From assembly GCA_907163375.1 (NCBI GenBank), contig CAJQUW010002197.1, positions 472,501 to 536,500 of the forward strand: DNA of 64,000 bases, given 5' to 3'. A model generated the notes under the pieces. It worked only from the letters and a program-made list of their open reading frames with translations, searched no databases and was not told where the DNA came from. Positions 1-11,458 of the stretch are shown one piece after another. Every line of letters starts with the position of its first letter. Positions within the stretch are counted from its first letter, which is position 1. The DNA comes from Prostheceraeus crozeri. Lineage: Eukaryota; Platyhelminthes; Polycladida; Euryleptidae. The translations under genes and the position numbers were made by a program.

Positions 1-1227
1 ATACAGTCAACGCTATATTTCACTATTTACCGTTGATTCTACTGTTGTTGCTACTGTCTTGATCCTCGTCCTCGCTCGACATTGTGAACAAAGACTGTTT
101 TCTGATTGCTTCTCTTCGCAGATGACAGCTTCCTATATCTTCCCTCATACGTCACTTCACGTTGTTCTATTTTTAGAACAGTCTGACGGCTTAGGGAAAT
201 GAACTTCATCAGACGCATTATTTCATGCCTTATGGACGACGCCTTATGACTTTTCTTGTGTGACAGCGTGACGGACAGTGGAAGATGACTTATATTCATT
301 AATATTTAATATAATTTTCTATATTAATATTAGATATTCATTAGTATTAATTTATATTCATTCGTTCATGACTTTTAATAACCTAATTATTTACAGGATT
401 CTCTACTAGGGTAGTTGTTTAACTTTGGCATCTTCCGTTTCTTGGATCCTTCGAATTATTTTGGCCGTGTCGTGTCTTGATTCGATTATGGGTGATGACT
501 TTTTCTGTGTGATAGGTTGTACTCTTTTCTACATGCAATTAAAGGGAAATCCCAAATGGAGGATGGAAGACGCCTTATTCTGTGTGACAGTGGCCTTAAA
601 AATCTACTAAGTAATTGCACGAAAGAAACTTTAAATATGTTTTGTACTTTTCCATTTCACTAACAATTCACAATTCAAGTAATGTTCTAAAACAGAATCG
701 TTGACATCTTTCAATACAACTTTTCTCACTCTTTTGACGCACATCATCGTTACGTGTCTCGTTCAATAATGGATACACTGTAAATAAAAGCCTAACATGC
801 CTATCATTCAAGCAGGAAATACACTCACAATTGCGATGATGTTTTAACGTATTTTTCAACGTTCTTGTAATTGAATTTTCTTCATTATATGTTTGCATTC
901 ATTAGTGATGAAGATGAGATTATTGTCGATATAGTGTTGCGAAATTAGGCTGAGGTGACAAGAAAGAAGTCTAAACTTGTTATGTTAATGAATCTCGAGT
1001 CATAACCTTAATAAACACGAACTTTTATTCATCAGAAAGTAGCAAACTTGAAGTGTTAACTGCTCAAGCAGCTTCAAGAACAAGTGGAAAATCCCTGCAT
1101 TAATTCAGATTGAATAGACTACAACTGCTTAAAGACAAATTTAACGAAGCACTTCAAGCAGAGGAGTTCGTAACGTAAGATTTCATGTTCTATAACCTAA
1201 GTTCTTAGTAGCGTCTAGATGCATTCA
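1..1227. other. Intergenic stretch, no gene seen
   Basis: Open frames are short (82 codons at most) and none resembles a known protein. The only structure is a weak repetition: a phrase beginning gacgccttat and running into tgtgtgacag occurs near 228-265 and again near 569-592. I see no RNA gene or transposon end here. Confidence 0.5.
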
Positions 1228-1323
1228 GGAATGCAGAGTCGGAAATAATTTTCGAATTTCTGGTGTGGCATTTTTCACGACTCTGACTCCGTTAAAAATC
1301 TATCGACTCCGGCTTTGCATTCC
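1228..1323. repeat. Small MITE-like palindromic repeat
   Basis: A 96-bp segment bounded by imperfect inverted repeats. The left end reads GGAATGCAGAGTCGG and the reverse complement of the right end reads GGAATGCAAAGCCGG (13 of 15 match). The interior is rich in gactc/gagtc words (gactctgactcc, tcgactccgg). Repeats built on AGTCGGAGTCGG are common non-autonomous elements in invertebrates, so this is probably a degraded copy. No convincing target duplication is visible. Confidence 0.45.
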
Positions 1324-1623
1324 TTTTCAAATTTTGACGTAACCGTGTTTAAAAGGTAAGTGAAATTATCGACCAAGAACTCTGTTTGCTTTTGTTAAAA
1401 ATATCTATTCGCGGCCACTTCAGCAACTTATTTTATAACAACAGTCTGTTTTCTGGGACAGATAGACATTCATTTAAGGCACCACACTCACATTTAATGT
1501 CGAATTTATATCCATAAATTCATTCAGAAATGAAATGAAATGCATTGACAGCATCAGTAAAGGCGATTTAATTTTTAAAGTGCTAAAAGATATCAAAGAG
1601 AATAGAAAACAAGCTTGAAAATA

Positions 1624-1785
1624 CAGGGTGGCGCACGTAAATCGCAGGATTTTAAACTTTTATTACTCCTCAAATATTCATCCGATCGTCATGAAATTTC
1701 GACTCATACTAGTTTGGAGCATAGGATTTATGATGATTATACCTGTTGTACTGAGAATTGTCAGAAAATTCTGATTCTATTGACC
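1624..1785 (+). repeat. Left terminal inverted repeat of the Tc1/mariner element
   Basis: Pairs with 3197-3357. A single-base indel and a handful of substitutions separate the arms; similarity ends abruptly after the word ttctattgacc on both sides. Arms this long are unusual beside the ~30-bp repeats of classical mariners. Confidence 0.93.
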
Positions 1786-1965
1786 CATTGTACTCATTTT
1801 GTTAACATCGAAAATCTAGATCAAGTTAATTAAGTTAACATGAGTCGTATTCTGCACAACGAATTGTGCGCAGTCTTGAAGTGAATATTGTTCAGTTACT
1901 TCCATGTCATATAAAATATCATTCGACGATTAAATCACTATCTGAAAAGAATAGAACATAGAAGA

Positions 1966-3021
1966 ATGGATGATTATTCGGTTGCAGAACGAGCAAAATG
2001 CGCGGCTTGGTACGAATAGCTCAAGAGTCCAGTGGAGGTACAAAGGCTTTATCATTCAGAGTATGGCAAGAACGCGAGAGCACCGGATGCCCGTATCATA
2101 AAGCGGTGGCACACAAACCTGTTGACCAATGGTAGTGTGGTGACTGTCAAGAGGGACCGGTCATCTTCTGAACGAACGGAGCAGAATGTCGAACGAGTTG
2201 TGCAGCACTTCGAGGAGGACCCAAGCACATCTGCCCGTCGTGCATCTAATGCCCTTCAAGTGAGTAGCCGCACTATCCAGCGCATCCTCCATGACTATGG
2301 ATGGCATCCGTACAAGGTCCAGGAGGTGCAGCGATTACACGAAGAAGATCTGGAAAACCGAATGGAGTTCGCAGAACAGAAGCTACAGCGCATCCAAGCC
2401 AACCCGAGCCATTTAGTGGAACCAACCTGGTCCGATGAAGCTCACTTCCATCTGGATGGTGGTTTGAATCGCCACAATTGTCGTTATTGGGCCAACCAGA
2501 ACCCTCACTGGATCCAGCAAGAGTCTATGCACTCGCCACGCACCACCGTCTGGGCGGCCATCAGCCAATCAGGTATTTACGGACCGTTCTTCTTCGACAC
2601 CTCCGTCAACAAGGATCGGTATCTCAAGATGCTACAGGAGGAATTTTGGCCAGCGGTGCAGTCGGACAGAAGAGGCAGGAGCATCAGATTCATGCAGGAT
2701 GGTGCACCTCCACACTGGGGACTTCCTGTACGTGAGTGATTGAACAAGAAGATGCCTAACAGATGGATGGGACGTGGATCTCCTAACATGCCCTGGCCAC
2801 CGCGTTCACCTGACCTGATGCCTTGCGATTTCTTCTTGTGGGGTTTTGTCAAGTCCAAGGTTTACCATACACGGCCAACATCCATGGTCGACCTGAAGGA
2901 CCGCATCATACAAGCATTTCAAGAAGTGACAACTGAGATGTGTCGAGAAACTGCTCTGACCTACCAAAAGCGATTCAAATCCGTCCTCGAGAATGGAGGA
3001 GGACACGTTGAAGTTCGATGA
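1966..3021 (+). pseudogene. Tc1/mariner transposase (DDD type), two in-frame stops
   Basis: The transposase cuts and pastes the element at TA sites. I start it at the ATG at 1966 because MDDYSVAERAKCAAWYE matches the conserved N-terminus of this group. The frame continues without a shift to the TGA at 3019, giving 351 positions. An N-terminal helix-turn-helix region covers roughly residues 5-105 (SARRASNALQVSSRTIQRIL is the second helix block). The catalytic core has D157 (SDEAHFH), D245 (MQDGAPPHW) and D288 (PRSPDLMPCDFFLWG), with 42 residues between the last two. Codon 18 is TAG, probably a changed Gln codon, and codon 258 is TGA, probably a changed Trp codon. No frameshift is seen, so the copy is young. 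Relatives are abundant in arthropod genomes. Confidence 0.93.
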
Positions 3022-3196
3022 ATACTAACACTTTTTTCTTATGTTTTTCATTTAATAAATGTTTTCTATGACATTTACCTTAATTCGTTTTGGTCATTAT
3101 TGATAAAGACGAGGGGGAAATAAAGGGAAAAGTTTATCATTAAATTTTACTTGTTAAACTACATTGTTGGTATGTCAATTTTACTACATGTCATTC

Positions 3197-3357
3197 GGTC
3201 AATAGAATAAGAATTTTCTGACAATTCTCAGTACAACAGGTATAATCATCATAAATCCTATACTCCAAACTAGTATGAGTCGAAATTTCATGACGATCGG
3301 ATGAATATTTGAGGAGTAATAAAATTTTAAATCCGGCGATTTACGTGCGCCACCCTG
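3197..3357 (-). repeat. Right terminal inverted repeat of the Tc1/mariner element
   Basis: Reverse complement of 1624-1785. It lies about 140 bp past the AATAAA motif near 3054 that follows the transposase stop, so the transcript could terminate before the arm. Confidence 0.93.
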
Positions 3358-3359
3358 TA

Positions 3360-3878
3360 TATCCCTTTGTAGCTACATGGACAGCTAGAATACTATCACC
3401 ATACTAGCTGTCCATGGTAGTTATTGCAAAGTAAGGACGACGGTGCCGTCATGGTATTAATAATAAACATCCCAAAGAGAATGACATTGAAGTGGATTTA
3501 TGGAAATATCGATGTCATGCCCCACTAAACATTCAAAAAGAATAATTACCAGTAAAAGTATTACATCAGACAATTAGACGCATCCATACATACTCAATAA
3601 TTGCACCGAATCACATTGCACTCACGCTTCAACATAGTTGTCGTGTGAACTTTCTAGTCGGATGCATGTGATCTGATTCCCTCATCTTCATACTACAAAT
3701 AGTAATTCAAAATTTAATATCTCCAATTTTGATAATTCTTTTAGCCGACTTCTAGGTATAGTATCTAAGTACTAACTGCTTAAACGGTCATTAATCTCAA
3801 CTTGAAATGGTATTCCGTTAATTTTTTTGATTCAATTATTTTTTGATGGCAAATCGGAATTTAACAGACGGAAAATAA
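3360..3878. other. Intergenic stretch, no gene seen
   Basis: No coding frame or repeat recognised. A short inverted word (catggacagctag / ctagctgtccatg, about 3375-3416) forms a possible hairpin just outside the mariner. Confidence 0.4.
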
Positions 3879-3879
3879 C

Positions 3880-3985
3880 TGCACGTCTTGGTGGATTTGA
3901 ACCACCGACCTCTTGCACTCTAGGCCAACCCAGGTCTGATCCGGATTTGGAACCGCACCTAGCCATTCGTTGCTGTGAATTACAA
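3880..3985 (-). repeat. tRNA-derived SINE head
   Basis: On the minus strand the segment contains a tRNA-like T arm at 3890-3906, with GGTGG and CCACC stems around a seven-base TTCAAAT loop; this also serves as a Pol III B box. Upstream, GGTTGGCCTAGAGTGCAAGAGG resembles a D and anticodon region. The acceptor stem does not close, so this is a SINE head and not a working tRNA gene. The 3' body runs toward lower coordinates and its end is unclear. Confidence 0.65.
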
Positions 3986-3989
3986 AGGG

Positions 3990-5465
3990 CAGTTATCCAT
4001 TAAGTAAGTTATTCTTGGCAGCAACCCAATAAAGCAAGATGCATGCGATTTGAAGAGCTCTTATTCTATGCATTTCGAAGTCCGTTGCCGATCATTATCA
4101 AGACACCAACATTGTGGTGAAGTATGCATCTCAAGCATAGAAATACATTGTCTAGCTGAAGTTTACTAGAATGGAAACTGACTCAAGGTCCAGTCGCGAG
4201 AACTTAGTTAGGGCCTAAATGACTAATGAAAAGCTTAGAATTACACATATGACTGATTCTAACCCAATGATACATTCGTTGACAAGTGTTTCCAAGCGAA
4301 AATGCGTGCGATTTATGTGCCATATTGTGTATTGCATAAAACCCAACTTCCATTCTAGAGGTTTATTGTTAACAATTACTATAATCACAAGAGATCACAG
4401 TTCAATTCATACACAGATATTGAATAACGTCAACAAGGCCAAGAACTCGAAAAATGCATGATGGAAATCAACCTACTGTACACGCTCACAATAAAAACAA
4501 TGGGACGTAAACAGCGATGTAAGAGAAAGCATGATCAGGCAAAAACGATGTGATATGCTAGGGCAAAAAGATGCAAGTAATTGAAGTATCTTGATTTAAT
4601 TAAAATTATTTACAATGCAAAAAGCTCTAAAATTTAAAAAAAACAAGATAAAGGACGTAAATACAAAATACTAGATGCAGAAAACAGTGAAAGTAGAAAA
4701 TAAAAAAAGCATGCGAAATAAAAAAATGTCCACGAGACCACTACTGCAATAGACACGGTTTCCACTACCAAGTTTCCAAGTTCTATCCGTGCGTGTTTAT
4801 CTGATATTGCTACTTTACTGGTGATAGCCATTTATTGTTATGGCTAGTGACCCTTGCATGAGAAGCTGTGTCTGTGGAGTAATGATTGATTTTCGACTCG
4901 ATGTACAGGCAGTTTCCATGCTCATTATCAATCAAATAATGTCTGGAATCAATCCGTTCATGTCTGGAATCAATTACGTTCATATATTTACATGTTCAGC
5001 AGTGAGAAGTTCAACCAAGTTCGTCACATTAGTCATAGATTAACGACTTTGCACCTAAACCCCTTGTGATTAAAATCCATGTGTTAGCAGGAAAATAATT
5101 ATCATCATGAAATTATATTTTATGTATTCTTTCGACATTTTGACTATTCCCCAGACTTTTAAACATTTCAATTTGAATTTCTGAAGACGACTTTGTTGTT
5201 GTGAAGTTGCGAAGCAAAAAATGACGTGAAAAACGCTTTTACCATGGTGAGAACATAAGAAATCCGACTTTCCGTTTTGTTTAGGTTACTGAGACTAGAA
5301 TGGACAACAACGGTTTGTAGATGGCCATTTCAGTCAATCATTTACATGTAGGCATCGATCTAAGTAGACGTTGCTCGATCTTGAGAAGAATCAAGTCACT
5401 GAACCAGTTGTAGACTCCTGCCGCAATGCGACTTTTTGTAAGTTATTCTTTCAAGATGCTTCTAT
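3990..5465. other. Intergenic stretch, no gene seen
   Basis: Short frames only (up to 80 codons), none recognised. No terminal repeats or RNA structures stood out. Confidence 0.4.
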
Positions 5466-5469
5466 GGTG

Positions 5470-5550
5470 ACATCTAACTGAGCCGCGTCTAACTGAGACG
5501 CGCCTAGCTGAGCCGTGTCTAATCGAAACGCGTCTAACTGAGCCGCGTGA
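5470..5550 (+). repeat. 15-bp tandem array (left), about five units
   Basis: Units resemble CGCGTCTAACTGAGC with a few changes per unit. The same motif recurs in the opposite orientation at 7505-7540, so the two arrays bracket about 2 kb like the ends of a foldback element. Confidence 0.75.
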
Positions 5551-5878
5551 TGAATTCAGTGTATCACTGGGCCGCGGATTTTCTTAACTATTAATGGCAC
5601 CTCTCCCTGTTTCGTGCTGACAGATCCCTCTGGTTAACGCTGACAATCGGTATTGAGTTTCATATTGAACATTGACATCAAAACAATTCAAGCAACTCAT
5701 AATCCTACTTGCAGTATACTCTGACTCGACACAGACATATGAAAGAAGTTTTTGGGAAATGGATATCACACTGAAGCTACCACAGTAGTCCCACTCCTAC
5801 GCTTCTACGTCACCATCTTCCAGCCTTCTTTTCTTCAAAAAGGAGAAGTTTCGAATCCTTTTGACTTTCAGTATATTC

Positions 5879-7133
5879 CAGACCTGCCAACTGTCCCGGA
5901 TTTTCCGGGACAGTCCCGGATTTTGGAGCTGTTTCGGATGTCCCGGATTTTGAATTTCTTTACCTAAGATGAATTCTAGATCGTTTAAGAACGCATATTT
6001 CAAAAATTTGCGCTGCGCGCGCAATCCTAAGATAAGGAAACATGCATGATGATGAAGTTCGTGGATTTCTTAGTGGCATTGTCTTTTCACGCTGATGTCT
6101 TTTATTAATCATTATGTAGCCCGTATGTATTTCCTTCTATTGAGTTTAAAAAGGCAGTAAGTGTGTTCCAAATTTGCATTCCAGTTTTTGCGACGAATGC
6201 TGTTAATAAGGTAGGATGTATCTTATGATCTTGCTTTCAGACTGATCTTTCTGTCGAGACATAGCAATACTGGCAGGTATGTCAGTAAAGTCTCGTGTCA
6301 GAAAGGCTTTACATTTGAACAGGTTTTTGAATTCATTGCACGGCATCCTAGATAAAAGCGTCCGTACCCTTGATCTTAGAGTTTGGTTTCTCGAACCTAT
6401 GGATAGGAATCTGAATTTAACCAACGACAGAGATTTAACTGTTAGGATTTCAAGAGTTGCTCTGTATCGAAATGTTTATTCATTCGATCATTTGCCATCA
6501 TAATCGACAAAATTCGCCAAGTCTTGTAGACCTTTAGTTTAACATTTTTTATGGTCCACAGTTGCCTTGCTGTTATGAAATAGACGTATTTATCATTTAT
6601 AAGTGATATTTTTCTACTTTTGATTCCAAATCATAAATGGAGTTGAAAAGCTGATGAAATGGGATTGCAACTCGACCATTTTGGTAATACCGTAAATACA
6701 CTCATATAGGACGCACTTTTTTTCTTCATAAGTTGACCTAAAAGCCCAGGTGCGTCTTATCCATGGACACATTTATTATAAAAATAATGCATTTATCAAA
6801 AATTTCCTATTAACATTTCATACTTGCAATATTTGTCAATATTTATCAATATATCAATACTTTTGACTGACAGGATGAGTGAGTCATGAATCAGCACATA
6901 CTGCGATCGTAGCAATTGAATGGAGATGACTTAACTTAATGACACCGTTTCTATAAAAAATAATGGAAATTAAGGATTAAAATTAGGATGCGTCCTATAC
7001 GCAGGCACACAGCCTTCCATCGCTTTTGGGGTCAAATATCCACTGCGTTCTATACATGGTATCGTCCTATACGCGGGTAGTTGCGGTAATAAAATTTGTC
7101 CCGGATTTTCATGTTTCAAGGTTGGCAGGTGTG
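5879..7133. mobile_element. hAT-like non-autonomous element, interrupted
   Basis: The left end reads CAGACCTGCCAACTGTCCCG and the reverse complement of the right end reads CACACCTGCCAACC. Both subterminal regions repeat the phrase TCCCGGATTTT, three times on the left and once on the right. Short CAG-initiated ends with subterminal repeats are typical of hAT elements. A clear 8-bp duplication is not visible (gtatattc left, atattcaa right), so age and exact ends are uncertain. Inside lies a separate MITE at 6688-7088. Internal frames of about 73-75 codons are not recognisable transposase. Confidence 0.6.
6688..7088. mobile_element. MITE with TACCG ends and GGACG subterminal words
   Basis: About 400 bp. 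The left end begins TACCGTAAATACACTCATATAGGACGCAC; reading inward from the right gives TACCGCAACTACCCGCGTATAGGACG. The subterminal words TATAGGACGCAC and ATGCGTCCTATACGC recur. Elements starting TACCGTA with TATAAGNCGCAC-like words are seen in several animal lineages and may belong to the ISL2EU or a related superfamily; that placement is from memory and uncertain. It has inserted into the hAT-like element at 5879-7133. No coding capacity. Confidence 0.55.
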
Positions 7134-7504
7134 ATATTCAAAGTTCATTTTTGCAGTGGCAGATATGACGAATGAAGCGGGGACCTTATAAGGAAAGGAT
7201 TTATACGAGACGGGAATTTGTAGCAGATGAACATTGTCGCCAATAATAATCCTTGTAATTATTGGAATATTTTCTAACATTTTCTTTATTCAGACGCAAC
7301 TGATGCAATGATTTCTGTTAAATATGTTTGACACCAGATGTAGAATTACTGTCATCTTGCAGTATCAGCTTTCAACATTTCAAATTAGGAAATATTCAGT
7401 TGGTAAGGAGACAAATTTCCCGCTATTTTTGACGGATGCGGTTTCGTGAAAACGCGAATCTTCCATTTAGAGGCATTTGCTTACGTAATCAGAACAAAGG
7501 CGAG

Positions 7505-7540
7505 GCTTAGTTAGACGCGGCTGAGTTAGACGCAGCCGCT
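7505..7540 (-). repeat. 15-bp tandem array (right, inverted), two units
   Basis: Reads TTAGACGCGGCTGAG twice on the plus strand, the reverse complement of the motif at 5470-5550. It is probably the right border of the same composite element. Confidence 0.7.
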
Positions 7541-10376
7541 TTTATTTATACAGTAAAGAGAAGTGATAACAACCGTGAGCTGACGATTCCTTCCAATTGT
7601 CAACCGCTAGAAGCCACAACCTATTATATAGGTAGAGTGGTAGCTCCGCATTTATTAAATCCCCAATGTGTATACAGTTTCGGTTTTATTAAATGAACTC
7701 GAGGTGGGTGCAGTTGGTATTGTCACCAAATGTGAGATATGCAAATCATTGCAGTTTTGAAGAAATTACAACAGAATTGACTGATCATGATAGTAATGCA
7801 GAAGGAATCCTCCGTGGCATAACAGCCTTGGAGAGGTATTGTTTGTTGAACTAGGTTGCCATTACTTTCATGCTCAACCTCAAGAGTATTTCCGTAAGCG
7901 TGATCGCTTATTGCTATTAGCAGCCCACTGAAAGAGCAAAATATCATAATCAAAGACAGTGATTTCAATTACCTTTAAAATATGTGATTGGGCAAACATC
8001 ACTTTTCAGATTCATGGATTCGTTAAAGAATGAAATATACAAATTTAGTGAATCACAAAATCATGCCGATGAAAATTGAAATGAGGACTTTAAATTTCAG
8101 ACAAGAAAGCACAATAGGATCGCGACTTTTTCATGAAGACTTCCATTATAATGCAGTTCATGAATTTCCTTGATGATCAGCATAATTTCCGCTTAGTTAC
8201 GATGCTTGTCAGCAAATATTCATTCCTTTTGATATTCAACTTGTTTAATACTACTTATAAAGTGGCTTCTTGTCGGTAGTATATAAATTTTCAGAAATTT
8301 ATCGTTTTAAAAAATGCTCAAATAATTTTTTGGACCGCAGGAACGTAATCACCGCAAAAACTAAATCCTTTGATATAAACATCTTCACTGTATACAGATA
8401 CTTTTTTGAGTCAACACTCTACCTTCTATATACTTACTCTATGGTAAGAACCAAGAATAACCAAGCATTCTCGAAATGACAATGCATAGTTGCAAGTCAT
8501 ATTAACGCAGCTATACCAAAATTAGAACTTTGCATTTTTAATAAGCTCTTTCGAAACTCTTGTTAAGAAAATTCTTGAAAGTAATTTATCTTCATTATCG
8601 GACGCTAATAATTACCGCTATAATTTATAAATGCATGCAGCATTTCAAACAAAAGACTTCGAAATTTTTTTCTCACGCTCTTTCAACCTGAGCTTACCAA
8701 GAGGCCAAAATCTGAAAACCAGCAACTTTCTTTTGTTATTGACTAAATAGCTAAAAACTGCAATATTATCATACATCTATATTCCTACGCTCTTCTAAGA
8801 TCTCACGAAAGAGATTATCAACAATTCTCAAATCGCTATTATATTACATTAGTCATTTCAATTGATGCTGTAGTCAATAAATGCATCGATGGTAATTAAG
8901 AAATGTGACAGCACGGTTGAATTTGATTCATTAATCGAGTGAATAATTCTCACCTCACTCCTTAATCGAAAGTCATTGTCCAGAAAATTACATAGATTTA
9001 CCGAATTATGAAAGTTAACAGAAGATACCCTAAGTTGATCAAGCTGACAAGTCACAAAAAGATATTTTTAGAAACAATCACGTAACACTTCGCTATAAGG
9101 CAACTTTCATTTACACAATTTTCTTTGACCTCTCTCTTCAGATACGAGTACTTCCTAGCATGCTGCTTGTTAGATTTAGAACCGTGTTCCCATGATGACT
9201 AATAGGACCTATTTCAAGCGTGGTCCGTAGCCTTAATACCTTTAGGTAAGGTACTGATGTCAAGTCCCTTAAGGTGAATAAGCGTATTTCAATATTAAGG
9301 CAGTACGCGTAGGATACCTAACCGAATGAAAAACAATTCAATATCTCCAGCTGCTACGAGGCGGAAAAAATGATAATGTCGAATAGATGTCTTACCTAAC
9401 AGTGTATCATGAAATGTACGAACAATATTAATGTAGACCGTAATGCCTGTTTCAATCTTAGGTTAGGTAACAAAACTTTAGGTGAAGAGCAGTGTGGTTC
9501 TGCGCCTTCCTCACCAGCTGCCAAACCTATTTACTGATCATCATAAAGTTGATAATTATGATTAACTTTCTATGATTATCGACCGCTACATCATGCTAAG
9601 CAGATTTTATGTGAAGTTTAAATTTAATGTAAAAATGTGTCTTTAACATGATACAAGGTTGGGTTTTATGTGGTATAAGAAAATAATGCGTCAATTGAGA
9701 ATATAAAAGCCCATTTCATAAATATATGTAATTGTGCAAAAGGTAACTGCATTTTCAAATGGAATTCTCGTATTGAAATGCTGGCTCAAGTTTGATAAAC
9801 TTTTAGTACGTTTAGCTTTCTTTCCTTACCTGGTCCTTAACGCCTTAACTTCGAAATGCACTAGCGTCATTTCCAAGTGCTTCATAAAACAGTTGAAGAT
9901 GAAAATTTGGAAATAGAAACATTACTGCAAACAACTTCATGTGCGAGTGTATGTAGTTATTAAAAGCACATGAATAGATGCGCATTAAGCTACACCACGT
10001 TTTTATAGTTTTATGTGCAGTATGATTGCTGGCATTTTCTATCCCCAATACGATCTATATAACCTTCGCTAAGAAAATAGACGTTTAATGTTGCAACGAT
10101 GTTCTTTCAATAACGTTGCATGACCCGGCAAACTCCCCCTGATATTATCTGTAATTGATATGGTGTTCTAACGTGATCGGCTATTGCATTTAAAACTTTC
10201 CTCTGGACATCATGCAGCCATTTTGAGGCACTTTAACTTGTATTTCACAGGTGCCCCACACCACACCATATAGGAATTCCATTCCCACGAAAATTCTGAT
10301 GATGAGTGACTAACAATATTCACAAATATTGATTGTGAATTACTATTTGTCACGATAGATTACAGTATTACATATA
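7541..10376. other. Intergenic stretch of 2.8 kb, no gene seen
   Basis: AT-rich with only short frames (81 codons or fewer). Around 9230-9480 the words ccttaa, ttaagg, aggtaagg and ttaggttagg recur in both orientations, which may be a worn repeat, but I could not define ends. Confidence 0.4.
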
Positions 10377-11456
10377 CAGAGTGGCCCAGAAATAACCGAA
10401 CTTGAATGATCACAAATGAAGATTATGATGAAGCGGGATAATTGTATTACAAATAACTAGAAATGTTAAAAATGCATGCATAGTTATGCTATACAGTTAC
10501 AACTCCCCGTAAAAATGGAGTGGGAGTCTGATGTTCTTTGGTCTGGGGATCTTGCAGGCCACTCCACGGGATGGCGACGGTCTATCCATCTACTCGGAAA
10601 ATGATCAAGTCACTTTCAGACGGAGATGCCATAATGAGCACGGACTCCATGTTGAAAGTGTAAATCAATGCTATATTCACGCTCAGTAGCATTTTTTAGG
10701 TATAATTCAGCTGTCACTACCTTGTCGAATAAAAGAGAACCGATTAATCCAGAGCTCGAAATGGCACCCCAAGCAGGTACACCAGGTGTGGATTAGATTC
10801 AGACCAACAGACACAATTATGTCGATTTTTCGTCCGTCTAGATAGAAACATTCATCATTCGGCCACGCTGCGTGGTCCAAAATCTCAGGGAAATCTTCAA
10901 AATAAGTCACATAAATCTGACAAAATTCAATGCAAAAAAACAACTTTTAACTGCATGAGCACGTTCTTTCAGTGTCAAAGAGTGTCGTATGCAAAACATG
11001 CCTTATGCATGAAATAATTTTTAAAGACAATATTTCTAGACAATATATGTCTTGATGCATACAGAAGGTCAACCAAAACACATTGCTAATAGCAAATAGG
11101 AATGCATGAACATCTTAACATGTGCACTGATACATACAAGCGACTTTAGACTTTCAATTGAAGATAATGCTGTTTGATCTCTATGCATCCTTGATCGAAT
11201 TCAACAACAGGTATTGTTAGCGCTCCGTATTATTCCCCCTACCCAATGACTTCTTTCTAGATTGAAGTCTCTTCACAAATTCTTTAAATTCATATTACAT
11301 GTAATTGGTTCCGTATTTCATAAAGTGGAGTTGAGAGCAATAGACTTCGTCCAGACCATCCATTAACTTTTAACGATGATTTAAGTCCATTTTCACCTAG
11401 GAAAGCTCGATAGTTTTCAACTTCAATTAGGGTTCGGTTACTCCTGGGCCACTCGG
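10377..11456 (-). mobile_element. Second Tc1/mariner element, decayed
   Basis: The left end reads CAGAGTGGCCCAGAAATAAC and the reverse complement of the right end reads CCGAGTGGCCCAGGAGTAAC; both continue CGAAC. TA flanks both ends (10375-10376 and 11457-11458). The length of 1080 bp is near the mariner norm. Minus-strand transposase remnants sit in the left half. The ends and interior are more diverged than in the element at 1624-3357, so this is an older insertion of a different family. Confidence 0.88.
10480..10945 (-). pseudogene. Tc1/mariner transposase remnant
   Basis: Read on the minus strand in three frames. The first piece, near 10860, contains NDECFYLDG, the degraded form of the SDEAHFHL block with the first catalytic D. 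Next come WSESNPHLVY and then WGAISSSGLIGSLLFDKV, both core strands of this transposase group. Further on are HGVRAHYGISV and LDHFPSRWIDRRHPVEWP followed by ARSPDQ. The second catalytic Asp, normally in QDG, is replaced by His (QHG), and at least two frameshifts and several stops are present. The N-terminal HTH part toward 11400 is not recognisable. It cannot encode an active enzyme. Confidence 0.85.
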
Positions 11457-11458
11457 TA

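Larger units (their letters stand above)
1624..3357 (+). mobile_element. Tc1/mariner-superfamily DNA transposon, nearly complete
   Basis: The element is 1734 bp, starts CAGGGTGGCGCACGTAAATC and ends with the reverse complement. It is flanked by TA on both sides (1622-1623 and 3358-3359), the target duplication of the IS630/Tc1/mariner superfamily. Both ends carry about 160 bp of inverted repeat at more than 90% identity by eye. One reading frame between them encodes a transposase with an HTH region and a D-D-D triad. High arm identity and only two nonsense codons suggest a fairly recent insertion. It is not autonomous as it stands unless the stops are read through. Confidence 0.95.

Noticed and set aside
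1615-1833. 72-codon frame at the left mariner end
   Set aside because: It lies in the terminal inverted repeat; the mirrored right arm gives unrelated translations.
3885-3950. Possible functional tRNA gene
   Set aside because: The T arm is perfect, but the acceptor stem does not close and the D and anticodon arms are irregular, so it is a SINE head.
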